Below the pieces are notes generated by a model that was not told the DNA's origin, ran no database searches, and saw only the letters and a program-made list of their open reading frames with translations. This document shows, one piece after another, positions 24,738 to 34,349 of a stretch of DNA of 54,442 nucleotides (position 1 is the first letter of the stretch; each line of letters opens with the position of its first letter). The translations under genes were made by a program, and so were the position numbers. This DNA is from a virus. The stretch covers positions 1 to 54,442 of the IMG/VR virus record IMGVR_UViG_3300021197_000088. One strand, given 5' to 3'.

Positions 24738-25796
24738 TTATAACTCCGATGCGAAATCAAACGAAACATCAATGGCACCACTACCACCATTTGATTGAAC
24801 AACCGCAGCACCACCTGCACTAAAAGCACTGCCACTAGAAGAAGCAGCCGCAATACCTACCTGCGTTACATTTACATCTGAAGCCGCTATCGAAATAGAA
24901 TTTAAATCATAAGCAAAATTAGTAGCGTTTACAGTTTTATCTATTGTTAGTGTAGGCTGTACTCGCATTGGTTGCGGAAAATATATAATACCTGTACCAT
25001 CATCAGTGCTATAAGTTCTTATTGTAACAAATTCTCCATAAGCGTTTGTTTTTCGCAATTTGTAAAAATATCTCAAACATTCCTTCAAATCATCGGAGTA
25101 TTTCTTATGTTCATAATCAGTGGCGGTATCGCCAGCTTCCAACTGCACATCTGTTACATATAAGAAATGTCCAGCAGTAGTGTCTGTTACATCAGACCAG
25201 ATAAATACAATAATGTTTTTTGCACCTGACGTATCCACATTTGCAGTCACACTATATTTTGCATAAGAGGACGTAACGCTTAAATTTGCTGGTGTGTTTT
25301 CATATGTAAAATTACTAGCCAATGTTGGGTTAGTGCCTTCAGAACCCCAAGCAGAAATCATATCGGCAGTTGGTGCATCGGCAGTGCTTGACCAGCTAAT
25401 AATAGCTGCCTTTACATTATCAAGTTTACTTGTCTCAGATACCTTGGCTTGGAATGAAAGTGTAACCTTACCGCCAATTAGCCCGACACAGTTTTTGTGT
25501 TCTACAATCTGGGCAATACCAAACTTCTTATTTGCTGTTTCAACATCAAGTGATGCAGCAAACAACCTATTCGTTGGAACAGTCGTGGCTTCCTGACTTA
25601 CATCTATAACATCGTTGCCATCACTAAATATTTTCCAACGGTCTAGTGTATATGCAGCATCGTTATTATCACCCGAAGCAAACGTAGTGCCTCTTTGAGC
25701 TACTGCAAACTGACCGTTCTGAAGTTTGTTCTTGCCAGTAATACCACCAGATGATGCGCTGCCACCAAAGTCAGCTATATCCCTTGCTCTACTCAT
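24738..25796 (-). CDS. Tail fibre protein with carbohydrate-binding-like domain (352 aa)
   Basis: The N-terminus has NGQFAVAQRGTTF then YTLDRWKIFSDG, a typical start of the lectin-like beta-sandwich of marine phage tail fibres. The end of this domain, YVTDVQLEAGDTATDYEHKK, is characteristic of the same group. The C-terminal part is beta-rich and Ser/Gly-rich. It should contribute to host surface recognition. Confidence 0.7.
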   Translation of the reverse strand: MSRARDIADFGGSASSGGITGKNKLQNGQFAVAQRGTTFASGDNNDAAYTLDRWKIFSDGNDVIDVSQEATTVPTNRLFAASLDVETANKKFGIAQIVEHKNCVGLIGGKVTLSFQAKVSETSKLDNVKAAIISWSSTADAPTADMISAWGSEGTNPTLASNFTYENTPANLSVTSSYAKYSVTANVDTSGAKNIIVFIWSDVTDTTAGHFLYVTDVQLEAGDTATDYEHKKYSDDLKECLRYFYKLRKTNAYGEFVTIRTYSTDDGTGIIYFPQPMRVQPTLTIDKTVNATNFAYDLNSISIAASDVNVTQVGIAAASSSGSAFSAGGAAVVQSNGGSGAIDVSFDFASEL

Positions 25797-26369
25797 TTAA
25801 ATCTCCTCAGGCCAATCATTAATTTTAGCAATGGTTTTTACTGTGCCATCTGAATTACGCGCATCCTCAAACAAAGCCATAAATGCTGTAAGGTTAGCTG
25901 CACCATTCAACGCTGTCTCTATCTCTGCACATTTAGTACGAACTGCATCTCTGTATGTAGTGACTGAACTAGGTATAGCTGTAGACTTTTCAGCGTTGCG
26001 AGTAACATACCAGTCATGCACTGCAAGCTTACTTGCCGCTGTTCGTTTTGTTTGTGCTACCCACACATATTTAAGACCTCGTGTTACACCCTGTGTGCCT
26101 GTCGTTGGGTCTGTAACAGCATCGCCATCTGCATCTACCCACAGTGTATCCGTTAGGCTTTTAGGTATGAGTGTGCCATCAGCCTGTCTGCCAAGATAAA
26201 ACCTGTTATCAAATGCAGCCTCTGATGCTGGTGGGTCTTCCCAAGTGATGCCAATAGCAGACTTCTCGCTATCGCTATAACGCATCCAGACTTTAGGATA
26301 CTGCGTACCATCTGTACCAGTAAACTCTCGTCCTTCTTTCAGGGTTGCCCCATTATATTTCCACGGCAT
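25797..26369 (-). CDS. Tail fibre-associated protein (190 aa)
   Basis: The product begins MPWKYNGATLKEGREFTGTDG and continues to RYSDSEKSAIGI; its C-terminal half is helical (YRDAVRTKCAEIETALNGA). This layout is common in marine phage proteins encoded beside fibre genes and resembles tail assembly or fibre chaperone (DUF4376-like) proteins. It is a single cistron between two fibre genes, one nt from its downstream neighbour. Confidence 0.6.
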   Translation of the reverse strand: MPWKYNGATLKEGREFTGTDGTQYPKVWMRYSDSEKSAIGITWEDPPASEAAFDNRFYLGRQADGTLIPKSLTDTLWVDADGDAVTDPTTGTQGVTRGLKYVWVAQTKRTAASKLAVHDWYVTRNAEKSTAIPSSVTTYRDAVRTKCAEIETALNGAANLTAFMALFEDARNSDGTVKTIAKINDWPEEI

Positions 26370-26380
26370 TTTATATTCTC

Positions 26381-28906
26381 CTAAAAGGCATTAGCAAATT
26401 TAAATGGGCTATGAGCAAAGGCCATATAAACAAATGTTCCACCACTAGCGTTCACATATGCTTCTGACCCTCTAATTTTGAATCCATTGCTCAAGAAATC
26501 ACGACCATATGCAGCGTCAGAGCTTTCTGCATATGTACCACTTGGAAACAAAAGACCATCCATTAAATTAAACGGGTTTCTTTTGTCATCCATAATATGC
26601 CAGTCAGCCGCTGCGTCTACTCTCTTGGACATAACAAAAGTTGGTCTGAATCCTGTGTAGACAAATGGCCCGTCATCGGCTCCATTTCCAGTGAAGGAAC
26701 CTATAGAACTAAATCCTTCAATTTCTGCAAATACCCATGCCACATAATCTTCACCAGACTTATTAACGCTATCAACAGATGAGCCAGTATAACCAATTCT
26801 AGGCACTAAAGTTGTAGTGTTACTGCTATCAAAATCTGACCAGCCGCCACCTGCATAGTTTGTTGCTATATTAGCTTGTGCGTCTGTAAAATAAACCAAG
26901 TTATTATTGCTGGTCAAACCTTCCCACTTAATAAACCAATAAGACCCACCACCACTACCTGTGTCACGACTTTTGCTCATAACAAAAGCAGGTGTTTTAC
27001 CTAATCCATGCCCAATAGTATGAGAGGTATTGCCAGTTCCCGTATATGTTAGTACACTAAATCCGGCATCAGCATTAGCCGATACGCTAGAATCAATACC
27101 ACTTCCGTCTGTATTTGTTGAGGCACTGCCGCCGCCTTTCCAGTTCCAAGAGACATATCCTTCAGCGTTTGTATTATATATATCATCGTCACCAAGACTA
27201 AAGCCATCATCACCAAAAGCAGTCAAACCATCTGCGTTAGTACTCTCAGCACTGTTTGTATTAAACGTTAGTTCTTTTGTAACTCCACGAACACTATCTG
27301 TTAATGCATGAGCATCAGTAGTAGCGCGGTTTTTTATCCACGTCCAATCTGATTGAAATCCAACCCCTGTAATGCTTTGAGTGCTGCTATTTCCTGTATA
27401 CAGCACAGTATTAAAATGGTCATCAGCTTGGGTGTCTTGTCCGGGGCCAATTGTTATGTCTTGTAGGTTGGATGTGCAAAGGGCTACAAAACCAGATGGC
27501 GGTGCATAATAAAAATCTCCAATACCATTACCATCGGCAGAGGCAGCAGAGCCGCTTGTTTTATTACCAGCAAAAGTATCATCTTGTCCAAAGTTTGCAA
27601 CTACACCAGCACCGGAACCATAATTAGTTGTTGCAAAGGTGTACAAAGTAGATGCAATTAAATTTTGAGTGCCATTACTCATTGTAGAATTGTTTTTCCT
27701 AAACGTCACCTCACCATCATCTAAATTTAATGCAACACTAATAATATCCCCAGCAGCAAAAGTTGCGTCTGTGTCAGCGGTTTTACTACCTCCCGTATAA
27801 ATATCATTAATGTCGTAATAAGCAACGTCAGGAGATTCATTACCAAGATACTCTTCAGGGTCTACATCTGTATCTGTCACCCCAACGCCAACTCTTGTGC
27901 CACTAGCATTGCAAGTGTGAACATAAAATTCCGCATACCATTTGCCGGAAATACCAGCAGGGAACATTGTTGCAACTTGAATTTCGTAATCGTTACCAGC
28001 AGAGGCATTTTTTAAATTACCTTCGGAGTAAACATTAGCGTTATACAACAAAGGATTAAAAGTAGCAAAAACATTCGTGGGAGAGTCTAAAACGACATCG
28101 GTTGCGGCTAGGTTGTTTGCAGTCCAGTCATTATTATTTCCTGAGACATCATTACCTATTGCACTGGAATCCGCAAAATCAAGATGGTAGCCATTGGTTC
28201 CAAATGAACCAGAGTACGCTTTAGGAACCCAAACCGAATCTTTAGTTTCTCCGAAAGCATCAGCAGTTTGAGTAACGCCATCCAACATAATAACTTCAGC
28301 AATATAAAAACTGGAACTTGGCATAGTACCAGACGCATCATCTCCTATTTCATTTAAACGACCATTTTGATTCATGCTGGTCATTACTGAGTTCAGCGCC
28401 GGAAAAAGTCCAAAACCAACAGAGGCGTCATAGTTTGTAGTATTTGTTACTATGTGTTCACCGTTCACATAAATTTTTATTCGGTCATTTTCTGTGCTTT
28501 GAGTTGTGTCATATTGCCAGACGAAATGGTACCAAGAAGAATAATCTCTAAATTTTCGGTAAGTTTTGCCATTGTTTCCACCATTTTGTGTATAATATAA
28601 CAGAGCATCACCACGCTCAAACCCTAGCAGCGTGTATCCCTGCCCTGTGCCAGAACCAGCATTAACAGAACTTATTATACTAAAATCAGTGCTGCTAGAA
28701 CCGTCACCTTCAGTTACTTTTTTAATCCAAGCAGAAAAAGTAAATATCTGATTGCTGTCAGCCCCAGCCCCCCAAGTTTTACTAAGATAACCAGCACCAT
28801 CTATACGCAAAGACTGATTAATGGTGTGGCTATAAAACGAACCTAACGCACCACCCGGCGCACCTGCTCCTCCTAGTCCTGCGTGATTGCCTTTAATTAT
28901 GCTCAT
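26381..28906 (-). CDS. Tail fibre with LamG- and SPRY-like domains (841 aa)
   Basis: Residues about 25-230 look like a concanavalin/LamG domain (SLRIDGAGYLSKTW, FTFSAWIKK, YHFVWQYDT, IKIYVNGEHI). Residues about 310-470 fit a SPRY domain (GKWYAEFYVH, VGVGVTDTD, AYYDINDIYTGG, DIISVALNLDDGEVTFRKNN). The rest is a repeated beta-rich receptor module (VLYTGNSSTQSITGVGFQSD, VLTYTGTGNTSHTIGHGLG) of the DUF7483 kind. It is probably the main receptor-binding fibre. It overlaps the next upstream gene by one base. Confidence 0.75.
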   Translation of the reverse strand: MSIIKGNHAGLGGAGAPGGALGSFYSHTINQSLRIDGAGYLSKTWGAGADSNQIFTFSAWIKKVTEGDGSSSTDFSIISSVNAGSGTGQGYTLLGFERGDALLYYTQNGGNNGKTYRKFRDYSSWYHFVWQYDTTQSTENDRIKIYVNGEHIVTNTTNYDASVGFGLFPALNSVMTSMNQNGRLNEIGDDASGTMPSSSFYIAEVIMLDGVTQTADAFGETKDSVWVPKAYSGSFGTNGYHLDFADSSAIGNDVSGNNNDWTANNLAATDVVLDSPTNVFATFNPLLYNANVYSEGNLKNASAGNDYEIQVATMFPAGISGKWYAEFYVHTCNASGTRVGVGVTDTDVDPEEYLGNESPDVAYYDINDIYTGGSKTADTDATFAAGDIISVALNLDDGEVTFRKNNSTMSNGTQNLIASTLYTFATTNYGSGAGVVANFGQDDTFAGNKTSGSAASADGNGIGDFYYAPPSGFVALCTSNLQDITIGPGQDTQADDHFNTVLYTGNSSTQSITGVGFQSDWTWIKNRATTDAHALTDSVRGVTKELTFNTNSAESTNADGLTAFGDDGFSLGDDDIYNTNAEGYVSWNWKGGGSASTNTDGSGIDSSVSANADAGFSVLTYTGTGNTSHTIGHGLGKTPAFVMSKSRDTGSGGGSYWFIKWEGLTSNNNLVYFTDAQANIATNYAGGGWSDFDSSNTTTLVPRIGYTGSSVDSVNKSGEDYVAWVFAEIEGFSSIGSFTGNGADDGPFVYTGFRPTFVMSKRVDAAADWHIMDDKRNPFNLMDGLLFPSGTYAESSDAAYGRDFLSNGFKIRGSEAYVNASGGTFVYMAFAHSPFKFANAF

Positions 28907-29562
28907 TAAGTTAACGCACCCGATACTGATACTGCTATGGTATTAGAAGTGCCGCTATCAACACTGCAGTAATAAGCAAGGTGATACGTTCCAGCCGTTG
29001 TTAAAGCTGTAAGTGCAGTAGCATTAATAGCTATATCAGCATGGGCTGACACCGTATGACCACCGCTGTTAATTAAAAAAATATTACCAGATTGACCTGC
29101 ATCGCCGTTAGTAAAAGTCAAAGTAAAGTTGCCTGATGGTGTACATTTAAAATCATTGCCAACAGACAAATCAAAGCTACCATCGTTGTCAGTGGTTACA
29201 TGACCAACTGCCCTGCCACTAACGCCTACATCATTACCAAATGTAACATCTCCGGTAAATGTGCCGCCAGCGATAGGCACGGCATCACCAAGACCAAAAG
29301 TTCCAAACACGGTGACTTCTAATATGTCATTAGCTGACAATGCAGGACTTAATCCTGCAATTGTATTAGATGTACTAGTATTATAATCTGTACCCGATAC
29401 AAGTAAAATACCGTTCAGATGCACAGTTACAACATTGCTAGTAGTAAATGACAATGACTTACTGTTATCATCTGAACCAGTTTTACTTGTCTCGCCCCCT
29501 GTTGCCGTATATACAAATTTTGTAATAACGGCAAAGTTGGGGTCACGACCTATATACGCCAT
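28906..29562 (-). CDS. Tail fibre or spike component (218 aa)
   Basis: The product starts MAYIGRDPNFAVITKFVYTATGG, and residues about 40-90 resemble the short beta domain found at the base of many phage fibres (VTVHLNGILLVSGTDYN, ILEVTVFGTFGLGDA). The rest is Gly/Thr-rich beta sequence. It is flanked by fibre genes with one-base overlaps on both sides. Confidence 0.65.
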   Translation of the reverse strand: MAYIGRDPNFAVITKFVYTATGGETSKTGSDDNSKSLSFTTSNVVTVHLNGILLVSGTDYNTSTSNTIAGLSPALSANDILEVTVFGTFGLGDAVPIAGGTFTGDVTFGNDVGVSGRAVGHVTTDNDGSFDLSVGNDFKCTPSGNFTLTFTNGDAGQSGNIFLINSGGHTVSAHADIAINATALTALTTAGTYHLAYYCSVDSGTSNTIAVSVSGALT

Positions 29563-29891
29563 TAAGTTATCTCCATGATACTTAGAGTAGAGTCAGCACT
29601 ATTTGCAGTATTGGAAGTTACGCTAATAGTATGCCCAGCTTCCATTATTACTTTATTACCTGCCATAAACTCTAAAGATGCTCCTGCAAGAATGGGTACG
29701 TCCTTTACCAAAAAGACTGTAGATGCAGCACTTAACTTAATATCTACTGTAATTTGGCTTGCCGCAATATTTGCAATGGTCAGGCCAATAATTACAGTCG
29801 TTGTAGACGTAGGTGCAGTGTATATATTCATCAGCGCATTGGCTGCTGTGCCAGACCCATCAAACGTCTTTACTTTAAAAGTATTAGCCAT
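29562..29891 (-). CDS. Small beta-rich virion protein (109 aa)
   Basis: The product (MANTFKVKTFDGSGTAANAL...) has the Thr/Ala/Val-rich all-beta composition of small phage head or tail decoration proteins, with the segment VKDVPILAGASLEFMAGNKVI. It resembles the product at 49638-49991 in style (both have ...VKD/AED..V...S). Precise role unknown. Confidence 0.6.
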   Translation of the reverse strand: MANTFKVKTFDGSGTAANALMNIYTAPTSTTTVIIGLTIANIAASQITVDIKLSAASTVFLVKDVPILAGASLEFMAGNKVIMEAGHTISVTSNTANSADSTLSIMEIT

Positions 29892-29901
29892 GACCTGCTC
29901 C

Positions 29902-30351
29902 TTACGCTACATCATCAAGCAATGCTGCTACAATACAATTTACTGTGCTTGTAGAAGAAATTGCATGTATATCTGCAACAGTTGTGTTAGGAAGATTACC
30001 GTACCAAGAATGTCCGGCTTTAATCTTAATAGCATCACCTGCACTTGTAGAAGCAGTCCCTGCATCAAGAACTATGTAGACATCATTACTAGCGTCTGTG
30101 TTCTTAATAAACAAGAAGTTTACTTTATCTGCTGTTGCTACAGCAGTTGGTGCAGTGTCATCGTCTACAGCCGTATAGTCTGTAAAGTAACCTGCAATTA
30201 AATCTGTGCTTGAGTTAGAAACACTGGTTAGTTTATAATACCACTTGTCATTTGCATCTGCAGGTGCTATTGTCATGCTACCAGAAATAGTTTTGGCAAT
30301 CTCATCAGGCAATACCGTTGCCTGTACGGTTACTGAGGCATCGTCTGCCAT
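29902..30351 (-). CDS. Beta-rich virion protein (149 aa), own consensus promoter
   Basis: The product (MADDASVTVQATVLPDEIAK...) has an N-terminal strand-rich domain and ends in CIVAALLDDVA. It contains KVNFLFIKNTDASNDVYIVLD, a jelly-roll or immunoglobulin-like style common in phage structural proteins. A perfect consensus promoter (30387-30415) is placed to drive it, so it may be abundant. It is flanked by tail fibre genes, but a virion decoration role is equally possible. Confidence 0.6.
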   Translation of the reverse strand: MADDASVTVQATVLPDEIAKTISGSMTIAPADANDKWYYKLTSVSNSSTDLIAGYFTDYTAVDDDTAPTAVATADKVNFLFIKNTDASNDVYIVLDAGTASTSAGDAIKIKAGHSWYGNLPNTTVADIHAISSTSTVNCIVAALLDDVA

Positions 30352-30386
30352 GATATATACTCCTATGTTATATCTAATATACTATA

Positions 30387-30415
30387 ATTATAGCATAACT
30401 ATAGTAATTTGTCAA
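30387..30415 (-). promoter_or_regulatory. Consensus sigma70 promoter (TTGACA-N17-TATAAT)
   Basis: On the minus strand TTGACA occupies 30415-30410 and TATAAT 30392-30387, with 17 bp between. It lies in the only sizeable gap between the two fibre-region genes, about 29 nt upstream of the expected transcript start to ATG at 30351. A full-consensus promoter here implies strong transcription of the distal tail and internal virion genes. Confidence 0.85.
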
Positions 30416-30426
30416 GCCCTATTTAA

Positions 30427-32832
30427 CTAGCCAAGGGCTATGGCTAAAGCTGTAGCATCCGCTGATGCAACTGCTGCACTTACTGCACCAATATCTGAGA
30501 GAACTTCTGAGGTAGAACGACTCTCTAATCCACTTGCAGTAAATCTAGCGTACTCATCATCAGCTACAGAAGCGCTATCAATCTTAACTGCATTAGTATT
30601 TGATATACCGAATGTTAAAGAAGCCTGTGCGCCAATATCCGAAAGAACCTCAGATGCAGAACGGCCTTCAATAGTTGTTCCATCAATACGAAGAAAGTCA
30701 TCGTCTACTGCGCCACTTGTAAAGGTAGCCACGTTTCCGCTAGAAATACCACTACTTGGTACATCAGACGTTAAAGCAACTGTACCTGTAGAAGTTGGTA
30801 AGGTTACTGTTACGTCACCCGTAGTAGCTGGACCTATTAATGTAACTTTATTAGTTCCACTATCACTGTCTTCAAAGAACTCTAAGAAACCTGCACTAGT
30901 AGCACCGTTTTTTAATTGTATACCTGCGTTAGCTATAGGTGTAGTTAGAGTTTTATTTGTAAGAGTATCCGTGGTTGCTTTACCAACGAGTGTGTCTGTT
31001 GCGGCTGGTAAAGTTAGTGTAACATCTCCTGAGTAAGTAGAGTGGGCAGAAGATTGCAGCGCAGTATAGTGTGCGTTAGAAGATTCACAGTAGAACTTTA
31101 TGTTTGAAACAGCACCGCCGTTCTTTAAATCAATAACGCCACTCTCTATGCCGACATTACCGTCTAGTAAAACCTGTCCAGTACCTTTTGGTGTTAGCTT
31201 TAGACTAACATTAGTATCGTCACCCGTAGCTGATATTTCAGGAGCATTGCCTGTAGCAGCGTTAGTTACATCAATTTGATTGACTGCAGAACCTGTTGTC
31301 TGAAATATAATTTGTTCATTGCCACTTTCGTCAGCAATAAAGTGAGCATCATCAATAAGTATATTTTGACTATTTGTATCTAAATTTCCACCAAGTTGTG
31401 GAGATGTATCCGCTACAACATCTGTTAGACCACCTGCTGCTGACACTAAGTTTGTTACAGGAACTTTCCTAAGAGCAGTAGCAGAGTTGTCGTAGAATAA
31501 AAGTAAATCGTTAGATGTATCAATGGTAGTTTCTTGCGTCTGCCCTGTAATAACATTAGCATTAAGCATAGAGCCTTCTACTGCTGCACTTGCAATAGTG
31601 ACTGCACCTGTACCTGCCATTGTAACATCGCCGGAGATAGCCACAGGATTATAGTTTGTGCCATCGCCAACAAGCATGTGACCTGCTGTATTAGTGTTCA
31701 TAGTGATGTCATCGCCTGTAACAGTCAAGTCACCAGTTACAACAACATCTCCGCTAAAGGTAGCTTTACCTGCAAGAGCCATATCAATGTCAAGAGCAGT
31801 AATCCCAGAAGAACCATCTGTACCCTTGATAGCAAAGTTTTTATCTGCAGTGCTTACTGTAAGTTCTACGTCAGATGAATTATTAGCAATGTCAAGTATA
31901 GATGTGCCATCATCTTTAAATATTACATTTGCACCACCAGCATCCAGAATAATGTCAGCGGTAGCGTCTAATGTAATATCTGCTCCACTGTCAATTTCAG
32001 CTATTACAGGAGTTGTGAGAGTTTTGTTTGTGAGAGTTTTGGTAGTTTGAGAAAGGTAGGTATCAAAAGTATCTACAGTTGTCTGGCGCATTGTACCGCC
32101 ATCGTTAGTAACAATACCGTCACCACCTGCTACGGCTGTTGTTCCAGCGGATGTATCACCATCTACTAAATTTAATTCTGCAGTTGTAGAAGTTACCCCA
32201 TCTAGTATATTTAGTTCAGCAGCAGTGGATGAAACATTAGTACCGCCAATGTCTAACGTAGTCATAGACACTTCGCCAGCTACAGTAAGTATTCCAGAAG
32301 CTAGTGTAAGTAAATCAGTGTCACCTGTGTGTCCTATGTTTGACCCGTTGATAGCAATGTTATCTACAACTAGATTAGTTATAACACTATTTGCACCAAT
32401 AGTTACGCCATCAATAGTACCGCCGTTAATGTCAACCGTGTCTGCTACAAGTGCGTCTGTAGTTACTGTGCCATCAAAAAAAGCATCTTTAAATTCTAAA
32501 GACGCTGTACCTAAATCAATATCATTATCAGTAACAGGTACAATAGCACCATCTTGAAAACGAAGTTGTTCTACTGACGAGCCAGCACCACCCGCATCAA
32601 CAAATAGTCCTACACGATTATTGGTATTGTCAACAACAACTTTATTTAATGGCGTGGCTACACCGGGGTCTCCAATTAAACCAATAACTGGACCTTCTGC
32701 TGTTGTACCATCATGCTTGTGTCCGGTTGTGTTTACAAAAGACGCTAGTAACTGATTGAACTCATCGTTACTATCGGCTGCTTGAATAACATCTCCGTCA
32801 GCAAACGTAGATTGTCTGGTGTAACCTGCCAT
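30427..32832 (-). CDS. Long tail fibre protein (801 aa)
   Basis: The N-terminus (MAGYTRQSTFADGDVIQAADSN...) and GHKHDGTTAEGPVI are typical of the fibre base in marine podoviruses. A long shaft follows with imperfect repeats (LTNKTLTTPV, TGDLTVTGDDITM, VTLTLPAATDTLVGKATTDT) and Asp/Thr/Gly-rich beta sequence. The C-terminal segments repeat the phrase ARFTASGLESRSTSEVLSD. It should form a trimeric fibre. It is separated from the next gene downstream only by the promoter at 30387-30415. Confidence 0.75.
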   Translation of the reverse strand: MAGYTRQSTFADGDVIQAADSNDEFNQLLASFVNTTGHKHDGTTAEGPVIGLIGDPGVATPLNKVVVDNTNNRVGLFVDAGGAGSSVEQLRFQDGAIVPVTDNDIDLGTASLEFKDAFFDGTVTTDALVADTVDINGGTIDGVTIGANSVITNLVVDNIAINGSNIGHTGDTDLLTLASGILTVAGEVSMTTLDIGGTNVSSTAAELNILDGVTSTTAELNLVDGDTSAGTTAVAGGDGIVTNDGGTMRQTTVDTFDTYLSQTTKTLTNKTLTTPVIAEIDSGADITLDATADIILDAGGANVIFKDDGTSILDIANNSSDVELTVSTADKNFAIKGTDGSSGITALDIDMALAGKATFSGDVVVTGDLTVTGDDITMNTNTAGHMLVGDGTNYNPVAISGDVTMAGTGAVTIASAAVEGSMLNANVITGQTQETTIDTSNDLLLFYDNSATALRKVPVTNLVSAAGGLTDVVADTSPQLGGNLDTNSQNILIDDAHFIADESGNEQIIFQTTGSAVNQIDVTNAATGNAPEISATGDDTNVSLKLTPKGTGQVLLDGNVGIESGVIDLKNGGAVSNIKFYCESSNAHYTALQSSAHSTYSGDVTLTLPAATDTLVGKATTDTLTNKTLTTPIANAGIQLKNGATSAGFLEFFEDSDSGTNKVTLIGPATTGDVTVTLPTSTGTVALTSDVPSSGISSGNVATFTSGAVDDDFLRIDGTTIEGRSASEVLSDIGAQASLTFGISNTNAVKIDSASVADDEYARFTASGLESRSTSEVLSDIGAVSAAVASADATALAIALG

Positions 32833-32835
32833 AAA

Positions 32836-34341
32836 TTATCTCCTTGCGTCAGGTTGAAATTCTAATTGAAATCCTTTTAAAGAGTAAGGTGCGGATGTAC
32901 CCCTGTCATTTACTCTAAGTGCTATTGAAAATCCACTGCCTTCAATTGGTTGTCTTATGATGGGATTAATCTGTCCACCGTAAGTTGCTGTGCCATATAG
33001 AGATGAACCATATACAGCAACAACAGAAGTGTTTAAAAATGGATACGCTGCTGGTCTTGGCGCAGTTCCTGTTTCGTAATCATATCTAACAAACAAGTCA
33101 GCATTGACAACAGCTTCAGGTGCATAGTTTATTATTACTCTTTGAAATCTTTTCCTGATACCAGCATCGCCCATGACTAAATCAGGAGAGCGATATTTAC
33201 CAGTTACAGTATTTCCATCAAAGTTATTACCCTGTTCCTGTCGATAGACGTAACCATCAAAGTCACCGTGTAATACTATGCTGTCTCCTGATACAACTAC
33301 GCTATCTGTGCTGTTTGCTCGTATTCCTTTTAAGTCTGCAAACTCGTAGTTTTGATTTCTCTTAACACATATAACACCTTTTGTATTATCTCTTCCTATG
33401 GATGCATTTGAAAAGAAAAGTCTATACTGTGTCTTGTCTGGTATAACTACGCTGTTAAATTCATCTACGTTTGAAACACCGTCAAACCTTTGTTGTATCA
33501 CACGACTAATTGTACCTAGCTCAACATCTCCAATTTTCTCTGAAGCAGCTACTGTGCGTAATCCATCCTTACCTAAGAATATTAAATCACCTGCAAATTC
33601 TTGTATTGTAAATCCGTTGATACACCCTATCTCTCTGGTTACAGGTTGCAGAACAAAATCAGATATAGTGTTCCCTACTAGTTTAAAAATTCTTTCTTCG
33701 CAAAATATGTATAGCTCATTACGATAAGGATATAAAGCCGTAATAGTATCGTCTACCTGTATACTTCCTGCGCCATTGGCTGGTGAAAAATCATCGTCTG
33801 TATACGGAGAAGTAAATATAACTTCCTGTGGACTTGCAGACATGCCAGCAAAAAATAAAGCGTTTTTAAAACCTGTTACATACTTAGGGTTTGCTGGAGA
33901 GTTTGCTGCAGTTAGGTCCGTTACTGTACTATTATCATACTTTGAAGCTGGGTTAGACCCATCAGCCCACACTATAAAGTCTGTTCCCCCTAAATTGTAT
34001 CTAAAAAAAGTATACCTTCCTGCATCAGTTCTGCCTGTATCTATCTGCGTCCAGCTACCAGTTGATGCTCCTTTATGTACTTTACCACCTCTTGCGGCAA
34101 TAACATTGCCCTTAAAGTAGGCTGACATTAAAACAGGTTCTGCTGAACTGGCATCTTGCGGAACTATGTTAGAGTTCCATTTAGCGTAGCCAGATATTCT
34201 ACGGTATCCACCTGTAATAGCAGGTTCAAAGTTTTCTAGTTCAGTCGCTGTACCGGGTTGTTGTGCAAAGGGTGTTTGGTTTAGTATTAAACCCCCTTCA
34301 CAAGCAAACATGTATGGGTTAAGGCCGGAAGTATCTGCCAT
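32836..34341 (-). CDS. Tail nozzle protein (tail tubular protein B-like)
   Basis: The 501-residue product has the beta-propeller-like pattern of podoviral nozzle proteins, with ENFEPAITGGYRRISGY near the N-terminus, then repeated blades (VWADGSNPASKYDNSTV, NALFFAGMSASPQEVIFTSPY, LYPYRNELYIFCEERIFKLVG, GCINGFTIQEFAGDLIFLGKDGLRT). It is encoded beside the adaptor protein, as gp12 and gp11 are in T7. It probably forms the distal tail tube. Confidence 0.78.
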   Translation of the reverse strand: MADTSGLNPYMFACEGGLILNQTPFAQQPGTATELENFEPAITGGYRRISGYAKWNSNIVPQDASSAEPVLMSAYFKGNVIAARGGKVHKGASTGSWTQIDTGRTDAGRYTFFRYNLGGTDFIVWADGSNPASKYDNSTVTDLTAANSPANPKYVTGFKNALFFAGMSASPQEVIFTSPYTDDDFSPANGAGSIQVDDTITALYPYRNELYIFCEERIFKLVGNTISDFVLQPVTREIGCINGFTIQEFAGDLIFLGKDGLRTVAASEKIGDVELGTISRVIQQRFDGVSNVDEFNSVVIPDKTQYRLFFSNASIGRDNTKGVICVKRNQNYEFADLKGIRANSTDSVVVSGDSIVLHGDFDGYVYRQEQGNNFDGNTVTGKYRSPDLVMGDAGIRKRFQRVIINYAPEAVVNADLFVRYDYETGTAPRPAAYPFLNTSVVAVYGSSLYGTATYGGQINPIIRQPIEGSGFSIALRVNDRGTSAPYSLKGFQLEFQPDARR

Positions 34342-34349
34342 ATTGACCT

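Noticed and set aside
29575-30201. Plus-strand open frame of 208 codons in the tail region
   Set aside because: It is antisense to two structural genes and spans their boundary; composition is typical of a shadow frame.
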